Below are positions 9,701 through 18,082 of a stretch of 64,000 nucleotides of DNA, in pieces. The notes beneath the pieces were generated by a model. It was not told the DNA's origin, did no database searches, and worked only from the letters and a program-made list of their open reading frames with translations. The stretch spans positions 62,001 through 126,000 of the forward strand of contig NZ_QXMG01000005.1 in assembly GCF_003569765.1 (NCBI RefSeq), read 5' to 3'. Numbering within the stretch: position 1 is the stretch's first letter; every line of letters begins with the position of its first letter. Source of the DNA: Caldimonas tepidiphila. Lineage in GTDB: Bacteria > Pseudomonadota > Gammaproteobacteria > Burkholderiales > Burkholderiaceae_C. The position numbers and the translations under genes were made by a program.

Positions 9701-10329
9701 GCCTGCCGCGGCGCGCGTGGCTGCCGCAGGCGCGGCGCGCCCCGGATCCGGCCGAGACGCTGTTCTGGGCCTGGGCGCTCGCCGCCGGCGTCGCGCTGTT
9801 CGCGGCCTGGTGGATGCGGCAGGCCGGCTGGTGGCGGCGCCTGGTCGAGGGCGACCCGAGCGGCATCAGCATCGGCATCGCGGTGCTCGCCGCGGTGCTG
9901 ACGCTGTGGTGCGGGCGGCGCGCGTGGCGGCTGTGGCAGGAGTCGCTGCCCGGCGGCGCCTGGGCCTGCGCCTACCTCGCCGACCGCCGGGCCGGCCTGC
10001 CGCAGTGCGCCGAGCTGCTGTCCGAGCGCGCGCACGGGCCCCACGAGACCGCATGGTGGTTCGCGTCCGCGGCGATCAAGCTCGGGCTGCTCGGCACCGT
10101 GGTCGGCTTCATCGTGATGGCGATGCAGATCGCCGACACGCCCGGCTTCGAGATCGAGCAGATCCAGGCGCTGCTGCAGCAGATGACGCGCGGCATGGCG
10201 ATCGCGCTCTACACGACGCTCGCCGGCCTGGTCGCCAACCTGTGGCTCGGGCTGCAGCTGATGCTGCTCGACCGCATGGCCGACCGCGTCGTCGCCGGCA
10301 TCCTGCAGTCCGCTGCGGCGCAGCGCTGA
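9697..10329 (+). CDS. MotA/TolQ/ExbB-family proton-channel-like membrane protein
   Basis: A 210-residue protein. Two hydrophobic segments (about 24-38 and 57-70) come first. A further pair (about 126-145 and 168-190) contains the LGLLGTVVGFI and GMAIALYTTLAGLVANL motifs typical of TolQ/ExbB/MotA channels. It starts at GTG overlapping the permease stop by four bases. The next gene is an ExbD/TolR-like partner, so the pair may form a proton-driven motor. An ExbBD-type motor within a PQQ operon is unusual. Family call is good; function is inference. Confidence 0.8.
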   Translation: MSLPRRAWLPQARRAPDPAETLFWAWALAAGVALFAAWWMRQAGWWRRLVEGDPSGISIGIAVLAAVLTLWCGRRAWRLWQESLPGGAWACAYLADRRAGLPQCAELLSERAHGPHETAWWFASAAIKLGLLGTVVGFIVMAMQIADTPGFEIEQIQALLQQMTRGMAIALYTTLAGLVANLWLGLQLMLLDRMADRVVAGILQSAAAQR

Positions 10330-10357
10330 GATGGACTGCCGGCGGGAGTGCTGAGCG

Positions 10358-10963
10358 ATGGCCCTGCTGCGCCGCCGCCGCCACGACGAGATCGACCCGT
10401 TCTCGGACCTGCTGTTCAACACGCTGCTCGCCTTCGTGATGCTGTTCGCGATCGCCTTCGTCGCGATGAACCCGAAGGCCAAGACCGGCGTGATCGACGC
10501 GAAGGCCGAATTCATCATCACCGCGAGCTGGCCCGACATGAACCCGAACGACATCGACACCTGGGTGCAGGACCCCGCCGGCAACACCGTGTGGTTCCGC
10601 TCGCGCGAGGCCGGCATGATGCACCTCGACCGCGACGACCGCGGGCTGTCGAACGACACGATCGTCATCAACGGGCAGCAGGTGGTGAACCCGCTGAACC
10701 AGGAGGTGGTGACGATCCGCGGCTTCGCGCCCGGCGAGTACACGGTGAACCTGCACTACTACGAGACCCGGGACGGCCAGCCGGTCGAGGCCACCGTCTC
10801 GGTGGTGAAGGTCAACCCGCGCGCCGAGGTCGTCTACTACGGCACGAAGACGCTGCCCCGCAAGGGCGACGAGGCGACGCTGGTGCGCTTCAGCATCGAT
10901 GCCGCGGGCGGCGTCACCGACGTCAACACGCTGCCGAAGACGCTGGTGGAGCGGATGCAATGA
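10358..10963 (+). CDS. ExbD/TolR-like membrane-anchored periplasmic protein
   Basis: A 201-residue protein. A basic N-terminus (RRRRHDE) is followed by a single transmembrane helix (about 17-37) entered by DPFSDLLFN, where an Asp sits as in ExbD/TolR helices. A roughly 160-residue periplasmic domain follows, longer than in ExbD and unlike it in sequence (WPDMNPNDIDTWVQDPAG, then GEYTVNLHYYE). It follows the ExbB-like gene by 28 bases and overlaps the next gene by four. The atypical periplasmic domain suggests a dedicated partner rather than TonB. Confidence 0.65.
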   Translation: MALLRRRRHDEIDPFSDLLFNTLLAFVMLFAIAFVAMNPKAKTGVIDAKAEFIITASWPDMNPNDIDTWVQDPAGNTVWFRSREAGMMHLDRDDRGLSNDTIVINGQQVVNPLNQEVVTIRGFAPGEYTVNLHYYETRDGQPVEATVSVVKVNPRAEVVYYGTKTLPRKGDEATLVRFSIDAAGGVTDVNTLPKTLVERMQ

Positions 10964-11469
10964 GCGCCGGCAGCGGGCTCTCCTGGCTGCCGTGGCTCTT
11001 CGTCGCGGCCTTCTTCCTGTGCGGGCTCGCGCTCGCGTTCTCGCGCTGGCCGGCCTGGGCCAAGGGGGCGCTGGTGCTCGCGGTCACGGGGCTCTACTTC
11101 GTCGCCGAGCACACGCTCGCGTCGGTGGCCGGATGGCCCGCGCAGGCGCCGCTGCCGGAGCGCTTCGTGCTGCTCGCGCTGGTGGTCGAGGAGCCCTCGG
11201 CCAAGGGCGCCGGCTCGCTCACGCTCTGGGTCAACGCGATCGAGAACGGCCGCCCCGCCGCCGAGCCGCGCGCGCACCGGCTGCCCTACACGCGCGAGCT
11301 GCACGCGCTGCTCAACGAGTCGATGAAGAAGGCGCGCCAGGGCATCAGCCAGCTGGGGACCGCCGAGCCGAAGCCCGGCCCGAAGGGCCTGTCGTGGCTG
11401 CGTCCGGGCGCCGACGAGCAGAACGTCAAGCTGCGCGACCTGCCGGTGCCGCAGCTGCCGGAGAAGTGA
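10960..11469 (+). CDS. Two-helix membrane protein of unknown function in the PQQ operon
   Basis: A 169-residue protein not recognised as a known family. Two hydrophobic helices (about 8-26 and 34-50) are followed by a C-terminal region containing VVEEPSAKGAGSLTLWV and ending in Pro/Lys-rich sequence. It starts in an ATGA overlap with the ExbD-like gene, and its stop overlaps the next start (TGATG). The tight coupling argues that it works with the ExbB/ExbD-like pair. Confidence 0.75.
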   Translation: MSAGSGLSWLPWLFVAAFFLCGLALAFSRWPAWAKGALVLAVTGLYFVAEHTLASVAGWPAQAPLPERFVLLALVVEEPSAKGAGSLTLWVNAIENGRPAAEPRAHRLPYTRELHALLNESMKKARQGISQLGTAEPKPGPKGLSWLRPGADEQNVKLRDLPVPQLPEK

Positions 11470-12200
11470 TGCGCCGCGCGCCGCCGCTTCGCGCCACGGG
11501 GCTGCCGGCCGCCGCGCTGGCCGCTGTGCTCGCCGCGGGCTGCGGCACGCGCGACGGCGGGCGCGAGCTGTTCCCGCTCGACGCCGGCCACGTCTGGACC
11601 TACGCGGTGCGCACCGAGACGGCCGACGGCGCGGCGGAGCGCCACACGCTGACGCTGCGCTCGCTGCCCGCGGAGCCGCTCGACGGCCAGCCGGCCTTCC
11701 GCCGCCGCAGCGACGACGGCGTGGACTACTGGCTGCGCAGCGACGGCGAGGGCATCCGCCGCGTCGCGAGCAAGAGCGACCTCGAGGCCGAGCCGAAGCC
11801 GGATGCGCCGGCGCGCACCGTGCTGCGCCGCCCCTACGCGGTCGGCACGCAGTGGCAGACGCCGACCACCGCCTACCTGCTGCGCCGCACGCAGGGCTTC
11901 CCGCCCGAGCTGCGCCACAGCCACCCGTCGATCCCGATGCACTACGCGATCGAGGCCGTCGACGAGGCGGTGGAAGTGCCGGCCGGGCGCTGGCAGGGCT
12001 GCCTGCGCGTGCGCGGCCAGGCGCAGCTGCGGCTCTACGCCGACCCGGTGAGCGGCTGGCGCGACCTGCCGCTCGTCACGCGCGAGTGGTACTGCCCGGG
12101 CCCCGGGCTGGTGAAGCTCGAGCGCGAGGAACCCGCCAACTCCGCCTTCCTTCGCGGAGGCACCCTCACGATGGAACTGCTGTCATGGCAACACGACTGA
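11469..12200 (+). CDS. Predicted outer- or inner-membrane lipoprotein, unknown function
   Basis: A 243-residue protein with a lipoprotein signal (hydrophobic stretch then LAAGC, lipid-acceptor Cys about 26). The mature part starts with FPLDAGHVWTYAV, a lead-in often seen in secreted proteins of unknown role. Its start codon overlaps the previous stop, and its end overlaps the next gene by 16 bases. No enzymatic motif is visible. Confidence 0.75.
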   Translation: MRRAPPLRATGLPAAALAAVLAAGCGTRDGGRELFPLDAGHVWTYAVRTETADGAAERHTLTLRSLPAEPLDGQPAFRRRSDDGVDYWLRSDGEGIRRVASKSDLEAEPKPDAPARTVLRRPYAVGTQWQTPTTAYLLRRTQGFPPELRHSHPSIPMHYAIEAVDEAVEVPAGRWQGCLRVRGQAQLRLYADPVSGWRDLPLVTREWYCPGPGLVKLEREEPANSAFLRGGTLTMELLSWQHD

Positions 12201-13252
12201 CCCCCCTTCCGGGCGACGACCCCGCCCGCGCCGACACCTCCTGCCTGCCGAACCCGCCCGGCCTGACGCGGCGGCGGCTGCTCGCCGCCGCGGTGGGCTG
12301 CATCGGCAGCACCGCCTTCGCCACCGTCGGCCCGGCGCAGGGCCAGGCTCCGGCGGGAGGATTCCCGAACCGGCCGATCACGCTGCTGGTGCCCTGGCCG
12401 GCCGGCGGCGCCACCGACCTGACGATGCGGCTGCTCGCGCAGGCCGCATCGCGCGAGCTCGGCCAGAACGTGGTCGTCGAGAACCGCGCCGGCGCCGGCG
12501 GCACGATGGCGATGCCGGTGCTGCAGCAGGCGGCGCCCGACGGCTACACGATCGCGCAGATCCCGCAGCCGGTGTTCCGCGCGCCGTGGACGCACAAGGT
12601 GCTGTGGGACCCGGTGCGCGACGTGACGCCGATCCTGCAGCTCTCGGGCGTGACCTTCGGCGTGGTGGTGCCCGCCGCCAGCCCCTTCCGCCACTTCGAC
12701 GAGCTCTTCGAGTGGGCACGCCGCCATCCCGGGCAGCTGATGGTCGGCACCAACGGCATCGGCACCACGCCGCACGTGGTGATGGACGAGCTGATGCGCC
12801 GCCGCGGCCTCGACTGGGTGCACGTGCCCTACAAGGGCACCGCCGAGCAGATGGTCGCGGTCGCGTCGGGGCAGCTGATGGTCGGCATCAACTCCAACGG
12901 CTTCGCGCCCTTCGTGGACAGCGGCCAGCTGCGGCTGCTCGTCACCTTCGGCGAGCAGCGCGCGCGGCGCTGGCCCGAGGTGCCGACGCTCAGGGAGCTC
13001 GGCCACGGCATCGTCGCGATGTCGCCCTACGGCCTGGGCGGGCCTCGCGGCATGAGCCCGGCGGTGGTCGAGCGGCTGCACCAGGCCTTCAAGGCCGCGA
13101 TGCACGACCCCGTCCACCTGGCCGAGCTGCGCAAGTACGACCAGGAGCTCGCCTACCTCGGCCCGGAGGAGTACGGGCGCGCGATGCGCGAGGCCTACCG
13201 GCAGGAACGGCTCGCGGTCGAGCGCATGGGGCTGGCGCGCACGGGCGGCTGA
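12185..13252 (+). CDS. Bug/TctC-family periplasmic solute-binding protein with twin-arginine-like signal
   Basis: A 355-residue protein of the tripartite tricarboxylate transporter receptor family (RPITLLVPWPAGGATDLTMR, then VVVENRAGAGGTM). The family is greatly expanded in Burkholderiales and binds carboxylates or aromatic acids. The export signal comes after a 28-residue leader and contains RRRLLAAA (R29-R31), compatible with Tat export. It overlaps the lipoprotein gene by 16 bases and is the last gene of the run that begins with pqqA. No TctA/TctB membrane subunits are present, as is common for orphan Bug proteins. Confidence 0.88.
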   Translation: MATRLTPLPGDDPARADTSCLPNPPGLTRRRLLAAAVGCIGSTAFATVGPAQGQAPAGGFPNRPITLLVPWPAGGATDLTMRLLAQAASRELGQNVVVENRAGAGGTMAMPVLQQAAPDGYTIAQIPQPVFRAPWTHKVLWDPVRDVTPILQLSGVTFGVVVPAASPFRHFDELFEWARRHPGQLMVGTNGIGTTPHVVMDELMRRRGLDWVHVPYKGTAEQMVAVASGQLMVGINSNGFAPFVDSGQLRLLVTFGEQRARRWPEVPTLRELGHGIVAMSPYGLGGPRGMSPAVVERLHQAFKAAMHDPVHLAELRKYDQELAYLGPEEYGRAMREAYRQERLAVERMGLARTGG

Positions 13253-13267
13253 GGCCGCCCGGCCGCC

Positions 13268-14002
13268 TCAGAAGGACAGGTCGAACACCGACAGCCCGAG
13301 CAGCAGCGACTCGGGCCGCTCGGCGCCGTCGCGGCGGCGCAGCACCGACAGGTCGAGCGCGAGCTTCTCGCGCTTGAGCCACCAGCGCACGCCGGCGTGC
13401 AGCACGCCCTCGCGCTCGCGCACCGCGCCCCACTCGCCGAAGGCCTCGAGCTGGCGCGTGATCGGCTGCTGCAGCCCGAGCACGGCCAGCGGCCGCGTGC
13501 CCTCGTCGCGCTCGTGCTGCGCGCCGAGCGTCAGGTGCGTCCACAGGCCCGCGCGCTCCCACTGCCAGCTCAGCGGCATCGACAGCGTCGTCGCGCCGTA
13601 GCGCCAGCCGCCGCGCTCGCCGGGCTCGGTCTCGCGCTCGGCCTCGACCTCGACCTCGAGCGAGAAGGCCACGCCCAGGCCGTGGCGGGCCGGGTCGCGC
13701 CAGACGCGGCGCACGCCGACCTCCAGCTCGCTCTCGCGTGCCTCGTCGCCGAGGCGGCGCGCCCAGCCGAACTCGACCGACAGGTTCGGCTCGAAGGCGT
13801 ATTCCAACTCGACGTCGAGCGCCTTGAATCCGCCGCGGCCCTCCAGCCGCGTCGACGCCTCCCAGACGCGCTCGTCGTCGTCCTCCTGCAGCGCGTGCCC
13901 GCCAAGCACGAAGGGCCGCTCGCTCGCCACGGCCGGCGCGAGCGCCGCGCCGGCGCAGTACAGGCCCGTCAGCAGGGCCAGGGTGTGCAACTTCCGGATC
14001 AT
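13268..14002 (-). CDS. Secreted protein, possibly an outer-membrane beta-barrel
   Basis: A 244-residue protein with a signal peptide (about 1-26) and alternating hydrophobic/polar strands rich in aromatic residues, ending in a C-terminal Phe (LSVFDLSF), a hallmark of outer-membrane beta-barrels. The start at 14002 has an upstream AGGAGA. It resembles copper-resistance or phenol-degradation barrel proteins only in outline; no family is claimed. It lies downstream of the PQQ dehydrogenase on the same strand, separated by a strong terminator. Confidence 0.65.
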   Translation of the reverse strand: MIRKLHTLALLTGLYCAGAALAPAVASERPFVLGGHALQEDDDERVWEASTRLEGRGGFKALDVELEYAFEPNLSVEFGWARRLGDEARESELEVGVRRVWRDPARHGLGVAFSLEVEVEAERETEPGERGGWRYGATTLSMPLSWQWERAGLWTHLTLGAQHERDEGTRPLAVLGLQQPITRQLEAFGEWGAVREREGVLHAGVRWWLKREKLALDLSVLRRRDGAERPESLLLGLSVFDLSF

Positions 14003-14047
14003 CCTGTCTCCTTGTTTCCCTCTTCCTCGGGGGTCGCCACGACAATG

Positions 14048-14081
14048 CAAAAAAAATGCCGCTCCCCCCGGAGCGGCATTT
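14048..14081 (-). terminator. Rho-independent terminator of the PQQ alcohol dehydrogenase gene
   Basis: On the minus strand a perfect 11-bp stem (14070-14080 pairing with 14055-14065, AATGCCGCTCC and its complement) with a four-base loop is followed by a run of about eight T residues (complement of the A-run at 14049-14056). It lies 48 bases after the dehydrogenase stop. Confidence 0.9.
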
Positions 14082-14128
14082 CCCGGCAGCCGCGCCAGTG
14101 CACGGCCGCCTTCCCCAGCAACTTCGGA

Positions 14129-15949
14129 TCAGTTGGCTGCGACCTTCACCGCGGGCTGAGCCGCGGCGGTCTTCGCCGGCTTGACGGTCGCGGTGGTGGT
14201 GCTGCCGGCCTTCGGCAGCTTGAACACCCAGACCATGCCGCCCTGCTCGAGGTAGTTCACGCGGCTGGCCACGTCGCCGCCCCACAGCGGCACCGCGCCG
14301 CCCCAGCCGGAGACCACCGAGACGTACTGCTCGCCGCCCTGCTCCCAGGTCACCGGGGGCGCCACGACGCCCGAGCCGGTCTGGAACTGCCACACGACCT
14401 TGCCGGTCTTGGCGTCGGCGGCCTTCAGGTAGCCCTCGGGCGTGCCCCAGAACACCAGGTTGCCGGCGGTGGTCAGCACCCCGCCCCACAGCGGCGCGTT
14501 GTTCTTGATCTCCCAGGCGATCTTGCCGGTCTTCGGATCGATCGCGCGCAGCGAGCCGATGTAGTCCTCGTTGAGCGCCTTGATCGTGAAGCCGGCGCCC
14601 AGGTAGGCCGCGCCCTTCTTGTAGGTGACCGGCTCGTTCCAGATCTCCATGCCCCACTCGTTGGCCGGCACGTAGAACAGGCCCGTGTCGGGGCTGTAGG
14701 CCATCGGCTGCTGGTTCTTGCCGCCGAGGAAGCCGGGCGCGGCGAACACCGAGCTGCCCTTCTTGCCGTCGGCGCCGGCGGTCGGGTCGCCGGGGCGGTT
14801 CTCGGGCACGAAGTTCGGACGGCCGGTCTTCAGGTCGACGCCGCTGGCCCAGGTGATCTTCTTGACGAAGGGGAAGGCGTTGAGCAGCTCGCCGGTCTTC
14901 GCGTCGTTGACGTAGAAGAAGCCGTTGCGGTCGGCCTTGGCGCCGACGCGGCGGCCGTTCATGTCGAAGGTGACGAACTCGTTGACGCCGTCATAGTCCC
15001 AGCCGTCGTTGGGCGTGTTCTGGTAGTGCCACTTGATCTGGCCCGTCTTGACGTCGAGCGCGACGGTGGAGCTGGAGTAGAGGTTGTCGCCCTTGCGCAG
15101 GTGGCTGTTCCAAGGCGCCGGGTTGCCGGTGCCGAAGTAGGCCAGGCCCGTCTTCGGATCGTAGGTGCCGCCGAGCCAGGTGGCCGAGCCGCCGGTCTTC
15201 CACAGGTCGCCCGGCCAGGTCTTGTTGGTCGTGCCGGAGATGCCGGCTTCCTTCTTGTTGCCGTCGGCGTCGTAGGTGTAGCCCATGTGGCCCTCGACGG
15301 TCGGGCGCGACCAGACCAGCGCGCCGGTCTTGGCGTTGCGTGCCTCGACGCGGCCGAGCACCCCGAACTCGCCGCCGGACACGCCGGTCAGCAGCAGGCC
15401 GTCGACGATCAGCGGCGCGGCGCTCATCGAGTAGCCGGCGGCGTAGTCGTCGACCTTCTCCTTCCAGACCACGTCACCGGTGTTCTGGTCGAGCGCGACG
15501 AGCTGCGCGTCGAGCGTGCCGAAGATCACCAGGTTGTCGTACAGCGCGGCGCCGCGGTTGATCACGTCGCAGCAGGGCATGATGCCCTCGGGCAGGCGGT
15601 GCTCGTACTTCCACAGCTTCTTGCCGGTGGTGGCGTCGAGCGCGTAGATGCGCGAGTAGGAGCCGGTGACGAACATCTTGCCGTTGTGGATCAGCGGCTG
15701 CGACTCCTGGCCGCGCTGCTTCTCGCCGCCGAAGGAGAAGGCCCATACCGGCGTGAGCTTGCTGACGGTGGAGGTGTTGAGCTGCTTGAGCGGCGAGTAG
15801 CGCTGACCCTGGGTGCCGATGCCCCAGCTCAGCACGTCGCCGGTGGTCTGGGCGTCATTCCTGATCATCGCGTCGGTGACGCCGGCGGCCTGGGCCGCCA
15901 TCGTGGCGAACGCGGTGCTGACCAGGACGGACAGAAGTTGAAGTCGCAT
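14129..15949 (-). CDS. Periplasmic PQQ-dependent methanol/ethanol dehydrogenase, lanthanide-type
   Basis: A 606-residue type I quinoprotein alcohol dehydrogenase: signal peptide (1-21), eight-bladed propeller with repeated W motifs, no cytochrome domain. It oxidises primary alcohols to aldehydes and passes electrons to a cytochrome c. The vicinal disulfide is C126-C127, metal ligands E194 and N276, catalytic base D318. D320, two residues after the base (WDYDG), marks lanthanide-binding members (XoxF, PedH, ExaF); calcium enzymes have Ala or Ser there. Spacing E194-N276-D318 (82, 42) follows MxaF (84, 42). A Lys/Ala/Thr-rich tail follows the propeller. The start has AGGAGA five bases upstream. 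A sigma-54-type promoter (16019) precedes it. Confidence 0.95.
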   Translation of the reverse strand: MRLQLLSVLVSTAFATMAAQAAGVTDAMIRNDAQTTGDVLSWGIGTQGQRYSPLKQLNTSTVSKLTPVWAFSFGGEKQRGQESQPLIHNGKMFVTGSYSRIYALDATTGKKLWKYEHRLPEGIMPCCDVINRGAALYDNLVIFGTLDAQLVALDQNTGDVVWKEKVDDYAAGYSMSAAPLIVDGLLLTGVSGGEFGVLGRVEARNAKTGALVWSRPTVEGHMGYTYDADGNKKEAGISGTTNKTWPGDLWKTGGSATWLGGTYDPKTGLAYFGTGNPAPWNSHLRKGDNLYSSSTVALDVKTGQIKWHYQNTPNDGWDYDGVNEFVTFDMNGRRVGAKADRNGFFYVNDAKTGELLNAFPFVKKITWASGVDLKTGRPNFVPENRPGDPTAGADGKKGSSVFAAPGFLGGKNQQPMAYSPDTGLFYVPANEWGMEIWNEPVTYKKGAAYLGAGFTIKALNEDYIGSLRAIDPKTGKIAWEIKNNAPLWGGVLTTAGNLVFWGTPEGYLKAADAKTGKVVWQFQTGSGVVAPPVTWEQGGEQYVSVVSGWGGAVPLWGGDVASRVNYLEQGGMVWVFKLPKAGSTTTATVKPAKTAAAQPAVKVAAN

Positions 15950-16018
15950 GCATGTCTCCTCTTGTTGAACACGACGGACCGGCGCAACGGTGGCCGCGAC
16001 CCGACGGGGGCCCTTGGC

Positions 16019-16033
16019 GCAAGCTCCATGCCA
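16019..16033 (-). promoter_or_regulatory. Sigma-54 (-24/-12) promoter of the PQQ alcohol dehydrogenase
   Basis: Read on the minus strand, TGGCATGGAGCTTGC matches TGGCACGNNNNTTGC at every specified position but one. Spacing is correct. Transcription would start near 16007, giving a leader of about 58 bases before the dehydrogenase ATG at 15949. Confidence 0.8.
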
Positions 16034-16083
16034 TCTTCCGTAACCGGCACGGGGCGCCGATGGAGCAGTTCCGGTGTTGCGTG

Positions 16084-16137
16084 CTGTAGCAGCCCGGCCT
16101 CGCGGGACCGGCACTGCTACAGGCTCGAACAGTGCCG
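16084..16137. repeat. Overlapping inverted repeats upstream of the dehydrogenase promoter
   Basis: CTGTAGCAG (16084-16092) is the exact complement of CTGCTACAG (16114-16122), and CGGCACTG (16109-16116) of CAGTGCCG (16130-16137). They lie about 50-105 bases upstream of the -24 element, where sigma-54 activators bind. They also sit just past the stop of the upstream metallohydrolase, so a terminator role is possible; no T-run follows. Confidence 0.5.
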
Positions 16138-16141
16138 CGGC

Positions 16142-17122
16142 TCAGCGGCCTTTGCCCAGCGCGCGCTGCTCGTAGCGCGGGTAGAGGTGCGCGACGTTGC
16201 GGACGTACTCGGTGCGCAGCGCCGCCCAGTCGCGGAACTCCGGCGGGATCGGCTGCGCGAGCAGCTCGGCCATGTCCCAGCCCTGCTCGGCGGCGGACCG
16301 GAAGCTCTCGTCGAGCCAGCGCAGGTAGGCCCGCGTCTGCCCGATGCCGCGCGCGTCGTGCACCACCGGGCCGTGGCTCGGCACCATCGCGCGGAAGGGC
16401 AGCGCGCCGAGCGCGTCGAGGCTCTTCAGCCAGGGCTCGATGCGCGCGTGCGGCGTGGTCGGGATGCGGTCGGCGAAGACCAGGCCGCCGGCGAACACGA
16501 CGCCGCTCGCGCGGTCGACGAGCACCAGGTCCGACGCGGTGTGGCCCTCGTACTCGCGCAGCTCGAACTCGCGCCCGCCGAGCACGAGGCGCCCGGGCTG
16601 CACGGTGCGGTCGGGCAGCAGCGCCTCGGTGCCGCGCATCCAGTCGCCGCACATGCGGTAGAGGTTGTCCTCGTAGGCCTTGGCCTCGGCGGCCATGCCG
16701 GAGGCGGTGGCGGCGGTGGCCAGGCGCGGCACGTCGGCGAAGGCCTGGTTGCCGAGGAAGTAGTCGGGGTGCAGGTTCAGGTGCAGCACCTGCGCGACGG
16801 GCTTGCCCGCGGTGCGCTCGACGAGCGCGCGCAGCTGCTCGCCGTAGCGGCGCGACGGGCCGGTGTTGACCACGAGCACGCCGGCGTCCGTCACGATGAA
16901 GCCGGTGTTGATGATGTTGCAGCCGTTGGCGGGGCTGAAGTCGTCGTTGGCGCCCTCGACGACGAAGACGCCGGGCGCGAGCTCGCGCGCGGCGAGCCGG
17001 TAGTCGAGCGTCGCGGCGTCGGGGGGCGCGGCGCGGGACTCGGCCGCCGGCAGTCCAGCGCACAGCGCGGCGCCGAGCAGCAGCGCGGCGAGGCCGGATC
17101 GGAGCGGGCGGTGGCGCTTCAT
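16142..17122 (-). CDS. Quinoprotein relay system zinc metallohydrolase 1-like (SoxH-related)
   Basis: A 326-residue exported metallo-beta-lactamase-fold protein related to SoxH, of the type found beside PQQ dehydrogenases. A signal peptide (about 1-31) precedes the fold. The metal motif reads HLNLHPDY (H114, H118, D120), with Asn and Tyr where the canonical HxHxDH has His. GHTASD (H194) and PSHGPVV (H250) are retained, so at least part of the metal site is kept. Its start overlaps the stop of the SoxYZ-like gene by four bases. The partner protein at 1058 lacks these ligands. The substrate is unknown. Confidence 0.85.
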   Translation of the reverse strand: MKRHRPLRSGLAALLLGAALCAGLPAAESRAAPPDAATLDYRLAARELAPGVFVVEGANDDFSPANGCNIINTGFIVTDAGVLVVNTGPSRRYGEQLRALVERTAGKPVAQVLHLNLHPDYFLGNQAFADVPRLATAATASGMAAEAKAYEDNLYRMCGDWMRGTEALLPDRTVQPGRLVLGGREFELREYEGHTASDLVLVDRASGVVFAGGLVFADRIPTTPHARIEPWLKSLDALGALPFRAMVPSHGPVVHDARGIGQTRAYLRWLDESFRSAAEQGWDMAELLAQPIPPEFRDWAALRTEYVRNVAHLYPRYEQRALGKGR

Positions 17123-17982
17123 GGTTCGATCCTGCTGCGGATGCGGTTGCCGTTGTTGTCGCTGCCCGAGAGCGTCAGCGCCTCGCGCGGCGCGCGGTTC
17201 AGCTCGAACGAGAACACCGGGTTCTCGCTGACCGGCTCGAAGGTCGCCAGGCGCAGCAGCTCGGCGCCCGAGGCCTCGCGCAGGCTCAGGCGGTTGATGA
17301 AGAAGGCCGGGATGCCGCCGACGAGGCCGGTGTCCATCGGGTGCATCACGCGCACGCGCAGCCTCGCGCCGCCCTCCATGCGCAGCGCCGCGTTGGCACC
17401 CGCGGCGGCCACCGGCGAGAGCTGCGCCGCGGACGCGGGCGAGGACGACGGCGACGCGAACAGCCGGGCGCTGACCTGCCCGAGCGTGCGGTCCCAGCTG
17501 CCGTCCTTGCGCGTGACGCCCGGCACGGTGCAGCCGCCGCCGGCGGAATCGACCTGCGCGGTGCCGACATGCCAGACGCCGTCGCGGGTGCGCGCCGCGG
17601 CACGCACCGGCGAGGCCTGCTCGAGCTTGAAGCGGAAGGCGATCATCGGCCGCGCCTGCAGCGGCTCGAACTCGAGCACCTTGCGGATCGGGTTGCGGTC
17701 CACCAGCACGACGATGCGCTCGATGTCGGCGAGACCCGCCGCGTCGACGCTCACCGGCACGTTCATCGGGTCCTCGGCGAAGGCCGGCGCACGCACGACG
17801 ACGCGATCGTCGAAGACCACGCGCGCCGCGCCGAAGAACTCGCGCTTCAACTCGGGCCACTGCAGCGAGCGCAGCGGGTCGGCTTCCCGGGGATCGGCCG
17901 CGCGCGCGCCCGACGCCAGGACCAGGCCGCAGCCGGCGATGACGACCGCCCTCGCCAGCGGCCGCACAGACAGGGTCAACAT
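17119..17982 (-). CDS. Quinoprotein dehydrogenase-associated SoxYZ-like carrier
   Basis: A 287-residue periplasmic protein joining a SoxY-like N-terminal half to a SoxZ-like C-terminal half. In thiosulfate oxidation SoxY carries sulfur on the Cys of a C-terminal GGCGG. Here GGGC (G148-C151) lies at the junction of the halves, so C151 is the likely carrier residue. The signal peptide ends about residue 28. The ATG at 17982 has GGAG six bases upstream; an in-frame GTG at 17997 is less likely. A sigma-54-type promoter (18013) lies just upstream. What is carried in a PQQ pathway is unknown. Confidence 0.85.
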   Translation of the reverse strand: MLTLSVRPLARAVVIAGCGLVLASGARAADPREADPLRSLQWPELKREFFGAARVVFDDRVVVRAPAFAEDPMNVPVSVDAAGLADIERIVVLVDRNPIRKVLEFEPLQARPMIAFRFKLEQASPVRAAARTRDGVWHVGTAQVDSAGGGCTVPGVTRKDGSWDRTLGQVSARLFASPSSSPASAAQLSPVAAAGANAALRMEGGARLRVRVMHPMDTGLVGGIPAFFINRLSLREASGAELLRLATFEPVSENPVFSFELNRAPREALTLSGSDNNGNRIRSRIEP

Positions 17983-18012
17983 GCTCCACTCCCGCACAAG
18001 AGCGCCGAATGG

Positions 18013-18028
18013 TGCAAGTCGCGGGCCA
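18013..18028 (-). promoter_or_regulatory. Sigma-54 (-24/-12) promoter of the SoxYZ-like/metallohydrolase genes
   Basis: On the minus strand, TGGCCCGCGACTTGCA matches TGGCACGNNNNTTGCW at every specified position but one. The predicted start near 18002 leaves a leader of about 20 bases containing a Shine-Dalgarno sequence before the ATG at 17982. Confidence 0.7.
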
Positions 18029-18082
18029 GTGCGGCGTCCGCGGCGGGGAGGAAAAACCCTCGGTGGCGCGCCGCGCGCCTTC

